Below, piece by piece: positions 45,801 through 53,276 of a stretch of DNA of 64,000 nucleotides. A model generated the notes under the pieces. That model was given only the letters and a program-made list of their open reading frames with translations, ran no database searches and was not told the origin of the DNA. Position 1 is the first letter of the stretch. Every line of letters begins with the position of its first letter. This DNA comes from DAINRZ01 sp964634885 (GTDB taxonomy: Bacteria > Bacteroidota > Ignavibacteria > Kapaibacteriales > UBA2268). Location of the stretch: the NCBI GenBank assembly GCA_964634885.1, contig CAZWLN010000021.1:1-64000 (forward strand), in the 5' to 3' direction. The translations under genes were made by a program, and so were the position numbers.

Positions 45801-46161
45801 AATGGTTGTCGGTGTAACGGCAGACATTGTTGACGGTGTCAGGTATGCCAGAGCGGTAACAGTAATTGAAGGCAGGGTTTCTGTTGACGAAGACAACGGC
45901 ACATTGTTCAACATCGCAACAACACCCAATCCTTGTACAGAGAAAATGGCAGTCACTCTCAGCCTCGGTGAAGAATCCGACGTGGCCATCAGTTTGTACA
46001 ACAGCCACGGCAGCCTTGCCGCAGTCATTTTCGAGGGGAAAGCAACAGCAGGTGTTAACAGTTTCAGTATAAATGCTGCAAATTACCCGAGCGGTATGTA
46101 TTATCTGGCAGTAACAATCAACGGCATGCAGCAGATAAAGAAAATAGAAGTGATCAGATAA
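42844..46161 (+). CDS. T9SS-sorted protein made of thirteen DUF5666-like repeats
   Basis: 1105 residues from ATG 42844, with GGAGG directly upstream; the frame from 42775 is not used. Signal peptide (RRIRWGLLLAFLLSVVFSEAALA). From about residue 35 there are thirteen repeats of 70-80 residues, each with a G-x-I-x-x-I start, ITVGDK-type strand, T-K-x-Y-x-x-D/E-G turn and a LKxGMxVxVxG end, like DUF5666. By fold it should be a string of small beta barrels. The last 80 residues are a T9SS type A sorting domain (NPCTEKMAVTLSL ... GMYYLAVTINGMQQIKKIEV). Predicted to be exported and attached to the cell surface as a long stalk or adhesin-like fibre. Ligand unknown. Confidence 0.85.
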   Translation: MNQSLNPLRRIRWGLLLAFLLSVVFSEAALAGGTTLKGTIKEIGTDYMYIGDYKVLLTDATLYYNKDYQAVTLDYFSVGMTVQALVVKEGDKYTAHKIIEYVRKTEDFSLSGKITGIGENHILVNGTKIMTADTTKFYDKDGNEVEKSYLTVGMYVKVKGSKTDDVKTASTITETETPSEPFTLTGIISAIGDAHIVVSGKKIVIDDNTKIYDAEGNLIGFSSLKTGMTVLITGNKTGDSYIAVTIKVKNAEQKQFELTGVLTDIRTDGITVGHTIIKVTTDTKVYDTEGNPIALSDLKTGWTVKVVGTRSGDTYTATTITVIRTSSEETYHYQGKVVSVSDVSVVVDKSAFTINADTKFYNSDGTVAALSDIKAGLSVTVYYKYVDGAMVAIKIIIAKSEQNRYCEYKGKITAITDSTITIGDKTFRLSSSAKFYKSDGTECELSDLQAGMNIVIKAEAIDGAWVVTYARITDLLDGDKITLYGVISDITDHSVIVCGKEFAIDGNTVIYLADGTTGTFADLAEGQYVEISAVVGSGNFTAIYVKIKNHDKGREENKYFSVKGAITALTETTVTIGDKVINFGEGTAIMFDFGLKVDASCLKVGLIVEVTGTVGENDVLTATKIIIKTGDCKAFVIVKDYITALTANTITAHGKVFTVTDATLIFDVNGNKIDINGLVTGNLAYICGMYNDDSVLTALYVKVYLAHDNQYVVTKGKIAELTETSVTVNDKAFTITVDTKIYKADGTAGTIADLATGTIVEIKGVYDADKNLIASIIKILPTCTRTGKVIALKGLVKEVGTDYIIINDKKIGVDAQTLFYLANGEATDISSITAGLLVSVKASYTSDTTLLALKVCILNQDECHYLELHGQITELGDNYLIVNNTKFYVSALTVYYDENDNPIAFGDLTTEMTVFVKAVFVNNGYLAVKVKKVIKDEIPGIIYRSSVTDIEEGLLYSDYDDYVTDEETTVEDINMNPLTLADLKVGMVVGVTADIVDGVRYARAVTVIEGRVSVDEDNGTLFNIATTPNPCTEKMAVTLSLGEESDVAISLYNSHGSLAAVIFEGKATAGVNSFSINAANYPSGMYYLAVTINGMQQIKKIEVIR

Positions 46162-46188
46162 TCAGAAAGACCTGACCCTGACAAAGTA

Positions 46189-46220
46189 GGCTGTTCCGTG
46201 TAAAACGGGGCAGCCTTTTT
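46189..46220 (+). terminator. intrinsic terminator after the DUF5666 protein gene
   Basis: GGCTG TT CCGT, loop, ACGG GG CAGCC, then five T. 27 bases after the stop. Confidence 0.9.
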
Positions 46221-46240
46221 AATTTATAAACCAAACCCTG

Positions 46241-46312
46241 AAGTTTGTCAAGTTCATCAAGTTCATAAAGTTTGTAAAGTTTATCAAGTTTATCAAGTTC
46301 ATCAAGTTCGTA
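46241..46312 (+). repeat. 8-unit tandem repeat of 9 bp
   Basis: Eight copies of AAGTT(T/C)(A/G)T(A/C) in succession. It leads straight into dispersed repeat family 2 at 46304. Similar but shorter 9-bp units are at 37042-37060, 57320-57337 and 57410-57437. Confidence 0.85.
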
Positions 46313-46410
46313 AAGAAAGAAAACCCCGTATGGGTGACATTATTGTAGCCGTCGAGTATGTAAAGAAAGACAGTCCCGGCAATTGAACAAGGGGCAGTTG
46401 CCCCTTGTTC
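46304..46410 (+). repeat. dispersed repeat family 2, full copy with terminal palindrome
   Basis: AAGTTCGTAAAGAAAG, then AAACCCCGTATGGGTGACAT, then ATTGTAG..., GTCCCGGCAATT, and a final 26-base near-perfect palindrome (GAACAAGGGGCA / TGCCCCTTGTTC) at 46385-46410. It is repeated in inverted orientation at 57221-57337. No coding potential seen. A 61-codon frame over its end (46405-46590) is not convincing. Confidence 0.8.
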
Positions 46411-46683
46411 ACACACATCATATACTCTATGCACCTCCAGGCTGTTGTCCATCATAAAAAAAATATTTTTGTTGCTTTCCTCGCTTTTTTTCTCTTGTTA
46501 CCGACAGTATATAGCAGGAAGCGGCCTCGCCCCGTGTTCTATATCTCATTGATTTCTATGGCAATGTGTGAAAATCTATTGCATAATTAAATTTGTTTTT
46601 GTAGATTGTGGAAAAAATTACACAGTTACTTGCAATTATTGATTTGTAAGTAAAAATAATGGTGTTTCATTTAATGAGGTGAT
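46411..46683. other. intergenic region before the LysE exporter
   Basis: 273 bases with no supported gene. Only a weak frame at 46405-46590 without a ribosome site. The upstream region of the LysE gene has an A/T-rich stretch and GAGGTGATATG just before the start. Confidence 0.4.
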
Positions 46684-47403
46684 ATGATTTTTGCATTGCT
46701 TACGGGATTGGTATTAGGCTATTTCCTGGCTGTACCTCCCGGCCCTGTAGGCGTAACAGCAATCAAACTGAGCCTGAGCCATGGCAAGAAGCCTGCCACT
46801 GCTCTTGCTCTGGGCAATGCCGTAATGGATTTCACCTACTGCCTGATAGCTGTGTTCGCCGCCAAAGCAATACTCAGCCTGATGGATAATTTCTCTACCG
46901 ACCATCCGGTGCTGATGCTCATGATACAAATGGCTATCGTAGCCGGCATCTTTGCCCTCGGCATCGTTAACGTGAAACATAAAGACACAACTGCCAATCC
47001 TTCTGAAGAAAAGCAATCCTGGTTCAGCCGCATATACCGGAACCTGTCCCACAGAGGCCCTTTCCTACTCGGCGTCGGCGTTGCCATGACCAATATCCCC
47101 AATCCTACTTTTTTCCCTACACTTGTGGCTGCTACCGCTTTCGGCCTCGGAGCAGGCTTCTTCGAAAACCAGTTGTTCAACAACCTTCTCTTTGCCGTTG
47201 GGTTCGGTTTCGGCAACTTCCTGTGGCTCTATACTCTGTCGAGCATAATAACCAGGTTCAAACATAAGTTCTCGGACAATACCATTCAGAAGATACACAA
47301 ATTCGCAGGCTTTACACTCATCGGTTTCAGTACCCTGCTTGGTTACAAGATACTAAGCATTACCGAATGGCACGCCATCTTCAGGCTGGTTTTCGCTTTC
47401 TGA
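46684..47403 (+). CDS. LysE-family amino-acid exporter / translocator
   Basis: 239 residues with about six membrane segments. N-terminal LGYFLAVPPGPVGVTAI is the LysE/RhtB signature (PPGP). GAGGTGAT upstream of ATG 46684 gives a good start. Inner-membrane export of an amino acid or related compound; substrate cannot be assigned. Confidence 0.85.
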   Translation: MIFALLTGLVLGYFLAVPPGPVGVTAIKLSLSHGKKPATALALGNAVMDFTYCLIAVFAAKAILSLMDNFSTDHPVLMLMIQMAIVAGIFALGIVNVKHKDTTANPSEEKQSWFSRIYRNLSHRGPFLLGVGVAMTNIPNPTFFPTLVAATAFGLGAGFFENQLFNNLLFAVGFGFGNFLWLYTLSSIITRFKHKFSDNTIQKIHKFAGFTLIGFSTLLGYKILSITEWHAIFRLVFAF

Positions 47404-47520
47404 TATTTTTCCGGAAATTATTAATTGTTTTTTTTCGTTATCATACAAATATGTAATTTATTGTGATAAATTATTATATTGTAGATTGAAATTGTTATGA
47501 AAAGAAACGGGGAAAGATAA

Positions 47521-47889
47521 ATGCTCGAAAACATCATCAAGGAATACCTGCCGCTGATTTTCATCGTTGTGTTCGGTTTTGCCGTAGCCGTTGCTTTCAT
47601 GCTGCTCTCGGAGTGGCTGGGAGCGCGAAGGAAAACAAAAGGCAAAGTCACGACATACGAAAGCGGTATGCCTGTCTTCGGTACAGCCCGTAACAGGTTC
47701 TCGGTGAAATTCTATATGATTGCCGTCAGTTTCATCGTTTTCGACATCGAGGTTGTTTTCCTCTATCCCTGGGCTGTACAGTTCCTGTCCCTGGGCCTGA
47801 CAGTCTTTGCTGCTATGATATTGTTCATTGTCATTCTTTTCATCGGTTTGTTTTGGGAATTGCGCAAAGGAGGGCTGGAATGGGATTAG
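47521..47889 (+). CDS. nuoA: NADH-quinone oxidoreductase subunit A
   Basis: 122 residues, three membrane segments, with the family's YESGMPVFGTARNRFSVKFYM loop and FDIEVVFLYPWA. Membrane arm subunit of respiratory complex I. GGGGAAAG precedes ATG 47521 at 47509-47516. Overlaps nuoB by ten bases. No further nuo genes follow in this window. Confidence 0.95.
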   Translation: MLENIIKEYLPLIFIVVFGFAVAVAFMLLSEWLGARRKTKGKVTTYESGMPVFGTARNRFSVKFYMIAVSFIVFDIEVVFLYPWAVQFLSLGLTVFAAMILFIVILFIGLFWELRKGGLEWD

Positions 47890-48407
47890 AAGATACTCTG
47901 AAAACAGATGGTTTCCTGACCACTTCGATAGATAAAGTGATACAGTGGGCTCAGAGCAACTCGATGTGGCCCATGCCCTTAGGCATTTCATGCTGTGCCA
48001 TCGAGATGATGGCTTTTGCGTCTTCGCGCTTCGACGTTGCTCGTTTCGGCTCCGAAGTGTTCCGCATGACGCCGCGCCAGTCTGACTTCCTTCTGGTTGC
48101 CGGTACCGTTACCTATAAAATGGCATGGGTGGTACGTAAAATTTACGACCAGATGCCCGATCCCAAGTGGGTCATGTCAATGGGCGTCTGTGCCTCTACA
48201 GGCGGCATGTTCAGGAGCTACTCCGTAGTCCAGGGCATCGACCAGTTCCTCCCTGTTGATGTCTATGTCTCAGGCTGCCCCCCGAGGCCGGAAGCCGTAA
48301 TCAAAGGCCTGATGATGCTGCAGGACAAAGTACGTGCCCGTAAACCGGAATTGTTCAATTTCGGTAAAGATGTGTCGCCGGTACCCGTTCCCCAGATAAT
48401 CGGCTGA
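47880..48407 (+). CDS. nuoB: NADH-quinone oxidoreductase subunit B
   Basis: 175 residues from ATG 47880 (MGLEDT), with AGGAGG seven bases upstream; the frame from 47853 is inside nuoA. Cys ligands of cluster N2 present: SCCAIEM (two adjacent Cys), GVCASTGG and SGCPPRPE. Links the peripheral arm to the membrane arm of complex I. Convergent with coaX, four bases apart and without a terminator between them. Confidence 0.95.
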   Translation: MGLEDTLKTDGFLTTSIDKVIQWAQSNSMWPMPLGISCCAIEMMAFASSRFDVARFGSEVFRMTPRQSDFLLVAGTVTYKMAWVVRKIYDQMPDPKWVMSMGVCASTGGMFRSYSVVQGIDQFLPVDVYVSGCPPRPEAVIKGLMMLQDKVRARKPELFNFGKDVSPVPVPQIIG

Positions 48408-48411
48408 CAAC

Positions 48412-49203
48412 TCAGGTTTTCTCTACAAGGTAAATAATGCCCTCCAGGTTAAGACGGGCGTTGATGGTAATATTTCTCAATCCTTCTTGCAGCATTGGCG
48501 CCAGCAGGCCGACGGTTCCGCCTGTGGCTACGACCGGCAGTTCAGCGCCGGCAAAATACCTGGCGGCAATCCCGCCGATGATCTCCTTCAAGGCTCCAAA
48601 GACGCCGGTGATGATGCCGCTCCTGACAGCGTCGTCAGTGTTTGCTCCCAGTGGGGCACCGGGCAAACTGAGGCTTACTTCGGGCAGGCCGTGGGCTGCG
48701 TTGTAAAGCGATGCGGCCTGGGTGTATAGGCCGGGCATTATCGTACCGCCAAGGCAGCGGCTCCTTCCGTCAACAACATTTACTGTAATGGCTGTGCCGC
48801 AGTCGATGGTGATGAACGGCGGTTTTGTTGACGCCAGTGCGCCGAAGAGGCTGAGCTTACGGTCAGTACCCATACCTTCGACCCTGCTGAAGTCGATTGC
48901 CGTCTGTCGCCCGATATATTCCCCAGCGTCGGCAGTGATGATGTCCTTAAGAGGGGAGATGTGTTTCAGGAGTTCGTCGAGCATTGGTTTGTTCACCGAA
49001 GAATAGCAAAACAGGGCAGCTCCGACATCCGGCCTTGAGATTATCCCGGCGATGCTTTCCGCCCAGTTCCCGTCGTCCGTATAGCTCAGTGAGCAGTACC
49101 TGTCTTTTGCTTTGGTGGCCTCAGCCCCTGCAATCAGCAATTTCAACCTGCTGTTGCCAAGGTCGGCGGCAATCAGCGCCTTATTGCGGCGAGAATAGCT
49201 CAT
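48412..49203 (-). CDS. coaX: type III pantothenate kinase
   Basis: 263 residues. ADLGNSRLK (phosphate-binding), GTDRKLSLFGA and TIDCGTAITVNVVD are the conserved CoaX motifs. Phosphorylates pantothenate as the first step of CoA synthesis, the same pathway as coaD at 22969. The start ATG 49203 overlaps the end of birA by 23 bases, so the two are coupled. Confidence 0.93.
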   Translation of the reverse strand: MSYSRRNKALIAADLGNSRLKLLIAGAEATKAKDRYCSLSYTDDGNWAESIAGIISRPDVGAALFCYSSVNKPMLDELLKHISPLKDIITADAGEYIGRQTAIDFSRVEGMGTDRKLSLFGALASTKPPFITIDCGTAITVNVVDGRSRCLGGTIMPGLYTQAASLYNAAHGLPEVSLSLPGAPLGANTDDAVRSGIITGVFGALKEIIGGIAARYFAGAELPVVATGGTVGLLAPMLQEGLRNITINARLNLEGIIYLVEKT

Positions 49204-49918
49204 ACCTGATGGAATCTCCGTTGTTTATAATAATTGTTTCGTCGCCGGCAACGGCAAGGAGGTTGCCGTTCGGCAGGACCCGGTCAACAGTCCAGGCCGA
49301 ACCGTTGTTTGCGAAAGTAATATTTTTTCCAATGATGGCCATTTCCCTTACCCATTCGCTGAATACTTCGTCGTAGCTTTTGACAAGGTATTCCATCAAC
49401 GTGCCTATCAGGGCGTCAATAACCGTATCGACATCTGTCCGGGCGCCGGCAAGCGCCAGGGAAGAAGCCGGGTTTATCAGTCCCTGGGGGAAATGCTTCT
49501 GGTTAACATTAATGCCGATTCCGATGATGGAATAGACCGGCTTGTCTGCCGCGAAACCGTGCTCGACGAGAATGCCGCATATCTTTGAAGGAGGCACGGA
49601 TTCGGTCCTGATAAAGACGTCATTCGGGTATTTGATCATGAAGCCGGCCTGTCCTGCAAGGGACACCAGGGCTTTCCTGGCTGCAAGGCAGCCTACGGCC
49701 TGGAAAGACGAGAGCCGGTTCTCGTCGGGTGCTTCCGTGTGGTTGAATCCGATTGAAAGAAAGACGTTGTCTCCGTAATCTCCCAGCCATGTCCTGTTGT
49801 TCCTTCCCCTGCCTGTAAGCTGGTAGTCGGCAGTTACGACGACAATATCCTCCTCCTGGAGCAACTCCCGTGCATAGTCGTTCGTCGAGCCGACAGTTGC
49901 AAAATGATAGCGTTTCAT
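49181..49918 (-). CDS. birA: biotin-[acetyl-CoA-carboxylase] ligase
   Basis: 245 residues. GSTNDYARELL and TGRGRNNRTW (biotin-AMP binding GRGR-x-x-R-x-W), KYPNDVF and KICGILVE identify biotin protein ligase. No N-terminal helix-turn-helix, so it is a ligase only and not a repressor. Attaches biotin to the carboxyl carrier protein. Coupled to coaX downstream and follows the lipoprotein gene by one base. Confidence 0.93.
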   Translation of the reverse strand: MKRYHFATVGSTNDYARELLQEEDIVVVTADYQLTGRGRNNRTWLGDYGDNVFLSIGFNHTEAPDENRLSSFQAVGCLAARKALVSLAGQAGFMIKYPNDVFIRTESVPPSKICGILVEHGFAADKPVYSIIGIGINVNQKHFPQGLINPASSLALAGARTDVDTVIDALIGTLMEYLVKSYDEVFSEWVREMAIIGKNITFANNGSAWTVDRVLPNGNLLAVAGDETIIINNGDSIRYELFSPQ

Positions 49919-49919
49919 A

Positions 49920-50624
49920 TCAGTTCTTCATTACAGGCGTTGCAGTTTTTGTAGTGTCTTTCGAATTGTTCCTGCCGTCGTTTACGATTGCCTGTTGTAT
50001 GTCTTTCATGATGAGGTCCGCAAGTTCGGAAAAAGCCCTGCTGTATGCAGGAGGAATGGTGGCTACGGAGTTGTTTGCCCGTTGAATCCGTGTATTATAT
50101 ACTTTAGAGTGAATTACGGGTTTTTCCATCTTCAGAGGTTCAAGCCTGATTATATTGACCCTGATTGACAGGTTTACCCAGTTTGCATTGTTGTCGGTAC
50201 TACTGTTGTGTGCCATCATGTCGAGTACCTGGCCTTCCATTACATATTTCGGGATGAGAACAGAAGATGAAGGAATTACACCTTCTGAAAAGGCGTTGTT
50301 GTTGTTGTAACGGGTAATGAAGAAATCAGTGATCATCTCGCTGCAGTTGCCTATCCAACGGTGGTAATTGTAACGCTGTATTGTGTTGTCGTCCCACAAC
50401 GCCAGCAGGTAGTTGGTTTCAAGCTCGACACCGATGGTAAAATCCCGGATCTGGAACAGGCCGTTCATGGTACCGGTGTTGATGTTCGGGTTATCCATCT
50501 GCTTCAACCTGTAATATTCGATGCTGGGATAGTCGCTTTTAATGTTTATGCACGAGGTGAGAACAAAAAGCAGCATTGCTGATAGTGCCAGGGCTTTGCC
50601 CGTCGGTTTTCCTGTTTTCTGCAT
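49920..50624 (-). CDS. PqiC-like ABC transport auxiliary lipoprotein
   Basis: About 234 residues from ATG 50624 (MQKTGK); a GTG at 50642 in frame would add six residues. Lipobox LFVLTSC, so a lipoprotein. The central segment YLLALWDDNTIQRYNYHRW and the following MITDFFITRY helix resemble the ABC_trans_aux (DUF330/PqiC) family, which helps Mla/Pqi-type lipid transporters bridge to the outer membrane. No MlaD/PqiB gene is next to it. The C-terminus is Asn/Thr/Lys-rich and probably disordered. birA starts one base after its stop. Confidence 0.6.
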   Translation of the reverse strand: MQKTGKPTGKALALSAMLLFVLTSCINIKSDYPSIEYYRLKQMDNPNINTGTMNGLFQIRDFTIGVELETNYLLALWDDNTIQRYNYHRWIGNCSEMITDFFITRYNNNNAFSEGVIPSSSVLIPKYVMEGQVLDMMAHNSSTDNNANWVNLSIRVNIIRLEPLKMEKPVIHSKVYNTRIQRANNSVATIPPAYSRAFSELADLIMKDIQQAIVNDGRNNSKDTTKTATPVMKN

Positions 50625-50719
50625 CAGAATAATTCCATACACTTATAAAAATTTTTATTATTTTGAGAATTAATTTACAAAAATTTAAACATAATGAAAA
50701 ATTATTCAGATTTCATATT

Positions 50720-51448
50720 ATGATATATTTTATTTCCGATGTTCACCTGGGTATATTAAAACGCGACGAGGACAGGCTTCGCGAGGATCTGCTGATTGGT
50801 TTCCTGGAAAAGATATCCGACAACTGTACAAAGCTGTTCATTGTCGGAGACCTGTTCGATTACTGGTTTGAATACCGGACAGTTATCCCTAAGTATTTCT
50901 ACCGTACTTTGTTTACCCTGAAACAGATGAGGCTGAAAGGGATTGAGATCGAGTATGTCATGGGCAACCACGACTTCGGGCACCGCACCTTCTTCGGCTC
51001 GGAACTTGACATCCCGATATACACAAACGACATCGAAAGAGAACTTTACGGTAAGAAGTTCTATATTTCCCACGGGGACGGCAAATCTTACAAAGACACA
51101 GGTTACAAGATACTGAAAAAGATATTGAGGAACCGCACTGCCCAGTTCCTCTACAGGATGATACATCCCGACATCGGCATTGCCCTGGCTTCCACGTCGT
51201 CGCGCAAAAGCCGCGTTTACACGGACAAAAAGAACTACGGCGACAGGGAAGGAATGAGGGATTTTGCCGAAAAGAAAATTTCAGAGGGGTACGACTATGT
51301 CATCATGGGGCACAGGCACAAACTCATCAGGGAGAGGATCGGCACCGGAACCTACATCAACCTCGGCGAATGGATACACTTCCCCTCATACGCAGTCTTC
51401 GACGGCCAGGACATAGAAACCGGCAGTGTCAGGGAACTGGTTGGATAA
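50720..51448 (+). CDS. UDP-2,3-diacylglucosamine diphosphatase-like metallophosphoesterase (LpxH-like)
   Basis: 242 residues from ATG 50720 (MIYFISDVHLG). The frame from 50663 adds 19 residues before the catalytic core and has no ribosome site. Calcineurin-like metal motifs DVHLG, GDLFDYW, GNHD, SHGD and GHRH are complete. LpxH hydrolyses UDP-2,3-diacylglucosamine to lipid X; with lpxB and the acyltransferase at 54661-56360 this fits lipid A synthesis. Other UDP-sugar or nucleotide hydrolases of the fold cannot be excluded. Confidence 0.8.
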   Translation: MIYFISDVHLGILKRDEDRLREDLLIGFLEKISDNCTKLFIVGDLFDYWFEYRTVIPKYFYRTLFTLKQMRLKGIEIEYVMGNHDFGHRTFFGSELDIPIYTNDIERELYGKKFYISHGDGKSYKDTGYKILKKILRNRTAQFLYRMIHPDIGIALASTSSRKSRVYTDKKNYGDREGMRDFAEKKISEGYDYVIMGHRHKLIRERIGTGTYINLGEWIHFPSYAVFDGQDIETGSVRELVG

Positions 51449-51470
51449 TGCCGGGCCAGGGGAGTTTATA

Positions 51471-51491
51471 ATTACGAATTACGAATTACGA
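51471..51491. repeat. ATTACGA x3 tandem repeat
   Basis: Three perfect copies of a 7-base unit just after the LpxH-like gene, followed by GCCGAGCGTAGCGAG, an inverted-repeat-like stretch. Intergenic. Confidence 0.6.
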
Positions 51492-51547
51492 GCCGAGCGT
51501 AGCGAGACCGGCGTAGCCAATGCTGAATTAAAGAATATAGAATTTTT

Positions 51548-51584
51548 CCCCTCCTTTGATAAGGAGGGGCCAAGGGTGGTTAGA
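51548..51584 (+). repeat. dispersed repeat family 1, copy R3
   Basis: CCCCTCCTT TGAT AAGGAGGGG (9-bp perfect stem) followed by CCAAGGGTGGTTAG. Core of family 1 without the A+T flank of R1 and R2. Confidence 0.7.
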
Positions 51585-51754
51585 CTTCTCCAGTTTATAA
51601 AATAAGTAAAAGCTGAACCAAAGCGACATTCTACTCATTTATAGTAATTTATTCCGGTAGAGACCAGTCTCAGGCCTGTCTCAAAAAAGGAAAACCACGA
51701 GTAAAGCCTTGCGTAATTACCGGCCCAATACTCACGATGCTTAAGGACAACTGG

Positions 51755-52858
51755 CTATTCCTTCATCGGAAGGGCCATGAATATATCATAGCCTCCCTGT
51801 GAACCGGGAATGTCCTCCCTGTCGGAAGTGAAGAATATCATATCGCCGCCTGCAGGTATTGACATAAAGATTTCATTATGTTCCGTATTCAGCGGCTCGC
51901 CCAGGTTTCTGGGTTTTGACCATTGCTTTGTTCCCGGATCATACTTAGTAATGTAAAAATCATATCCGCCGTAATTGGGTTTCAGGCTGTCGGAACTGAA
52001 GATGAGAGTCAGCCCATCGGCACAGATGAAGGGAGTCCAGTCCCGGCCGTTACTATTAACAGCGGCAAGCTTTTCTGCAATTTTGAATTTACCGGTTCCC
52101 GGGTCCCTGTCGCTGAACCAGATTTCCATTTGATACAGGCTGTCAGGCGGCTCAGGCCGGGAAGAAGCATAATATATCCTGTTTTCGTCCGGAGTAACTG
52201 ACGGCTGCGAATCCCAGTACTTCGTATTAATGTTTTGTCCCAGATTCTCAGGCTCGCCGCCCTTTTCCGGAGATACCGTGTAAATGTCGCACTGGCCGTA
52301 ACCTTCTGGCTTTTCACATGATGAGAAATACAGTGTACGGCCATTACCGCTAATCCAACATGAACCTTCTGACTCATCGGTGTTTATATCGCTCAGTATT
52401 CCAGTGCTGTTGTCCGGAGTGGAAAAAATGGCAGTTGCTCCCGCGGTAATCCCCGAAACCCAAAAGTCGTGGGAAATGATGGGCTTTGACGTAAACAACC
52501 CGTCGTCCGTGGCTTTTTTATATTTTTTACTCTCCGGCCTGTTCGAAACAAAATACAGGGACTTTCCGTCAGGAGTGGCGCAAGGGGCATAATCAAGCCC
52601 GGGATGGTTCAACGGAGCGCCGGGATTGATGATTTTTACTTTAAGCGTTCCTTTGAACAAAGCTTCGTATATTGGTGTTCCGGCAGTGTTGCCAGGTGTT
52701 GAATTAACAACTGATTGTGAGAGATCATCGGGAGACTCCTGACTGGCTGAGAAACCTTCGTGGTGAGTTGTTTGCGCCATTACTGCATTCTCCGGGAAAG
52801 CAGCCGTAAAAAATGCTAAAAGTATCAAGGCCGTCATGGGTAAATTGATTTTTATCAT
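51755..52858 (-). CDS. exported PD40/TolB-like beta-propeller protein
   Basis: About 367 residues from ATG 52858 (MIKINLPM), with AGGTGG upstream overlapping an alternative GTG at 52867. Signal peptide (MTALILLAFFTAAF). At least five WD40-like (PD40) blades: ATPDGKSLYFVSNRP, SGNGRTLYFSSCEKP, TPDENRIYYASSRP, CADGLTLIFSSDS and AGGDMIFFTSDRE. Such proteins are typical periplasmic partners of OmpA-type proteins in Bacteroidota, but no partner is present here. Function unknown. Confidence 0.8.
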   Translation of the reverse strand: MIKINLPMTALILLAFFTAAFPENAVMAQTTHHEGFSASQESPDDLSQSVVNSTPGNTAGTPIYEALFKGTLKVKIINPGAPLNHPGLDYAPCATPDGKSLYFVSNRPESKKYKKATDDGLFTSKPIISHDFWVSGITAGATAIFSTPDNSTGILSDINTDESEGSCWISGNGRTLYFSSCEKPEGYGQCDIYTVSPEKGGEPENLGQNINTKYWDSQPSVTPDENRIYYASSRPEPPDSLYQMEIWFSDRDPGTGKFKIAEKLAAVNSNGRDWTPFICADGLTLIFSSDSLKPNYGGYDFYITKYDPGTKQWSKPRNLGEPLNTEHNEIFMSIPAGGDMIFFTSDREDIPGSQGGYDIFMALPMKE

Positions 52859-53276
52859 AGCTTCCACCTGCTTTCCAATTGAAATTGTAAAAAAATCTCA
52901 TGTATAAAATAACAAAATTTATCAGGTAATATTTTTTGAAATTCGCTCAAATGCAGTGAATATTGCTGTAAAATGGTAAATTAATTGAGAATTACGCAGA
53001 CAACTGTTGAATTTCAATTCCATTGTCAGAAAATCCAAACACTAATCATTCCAATTCCGGTTCCATATAATCCGAAATTTTTATTCATAATTCGCAGCCC
53101 TTATCAAATTAATTGTTTGCCATGATATTTTTCTTAGTTAATTTTGTAATTCTGAAATGGATTGATTGTTAAATAATTGAATTATATATAGATTAAAAAA
53201 TAATTATGAGTTTAAATGTTGATATAGAAAATCCAATTAACTATTCTTTTATATTTCTACAATAAGGAGTAAGACT
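52859..53276. other. 418-bp A+T-rich divergent intergenic region
   Basis: Between the PD40 gene and kbl. A+T-rich with TATATATAG before kbl; the kbl ribosome site AAGGAG is at 53264. No hairpin, repeat or RNA element recognised. Confidence 0.5.

Noticed and set aside
46241..46312. CRISPR-like repeat array
   Set aside because: The unit is 9 bp without spacers. It is a plain tandem repeat with no cas genes nearby.
46405..46590. Possible 61-residue membrane protein
   Set aside because: It starts in the palindrome end of a dispersed repeat and has no ribosome site; its hydrophobic stretch is explained by A+T-rich DNA.
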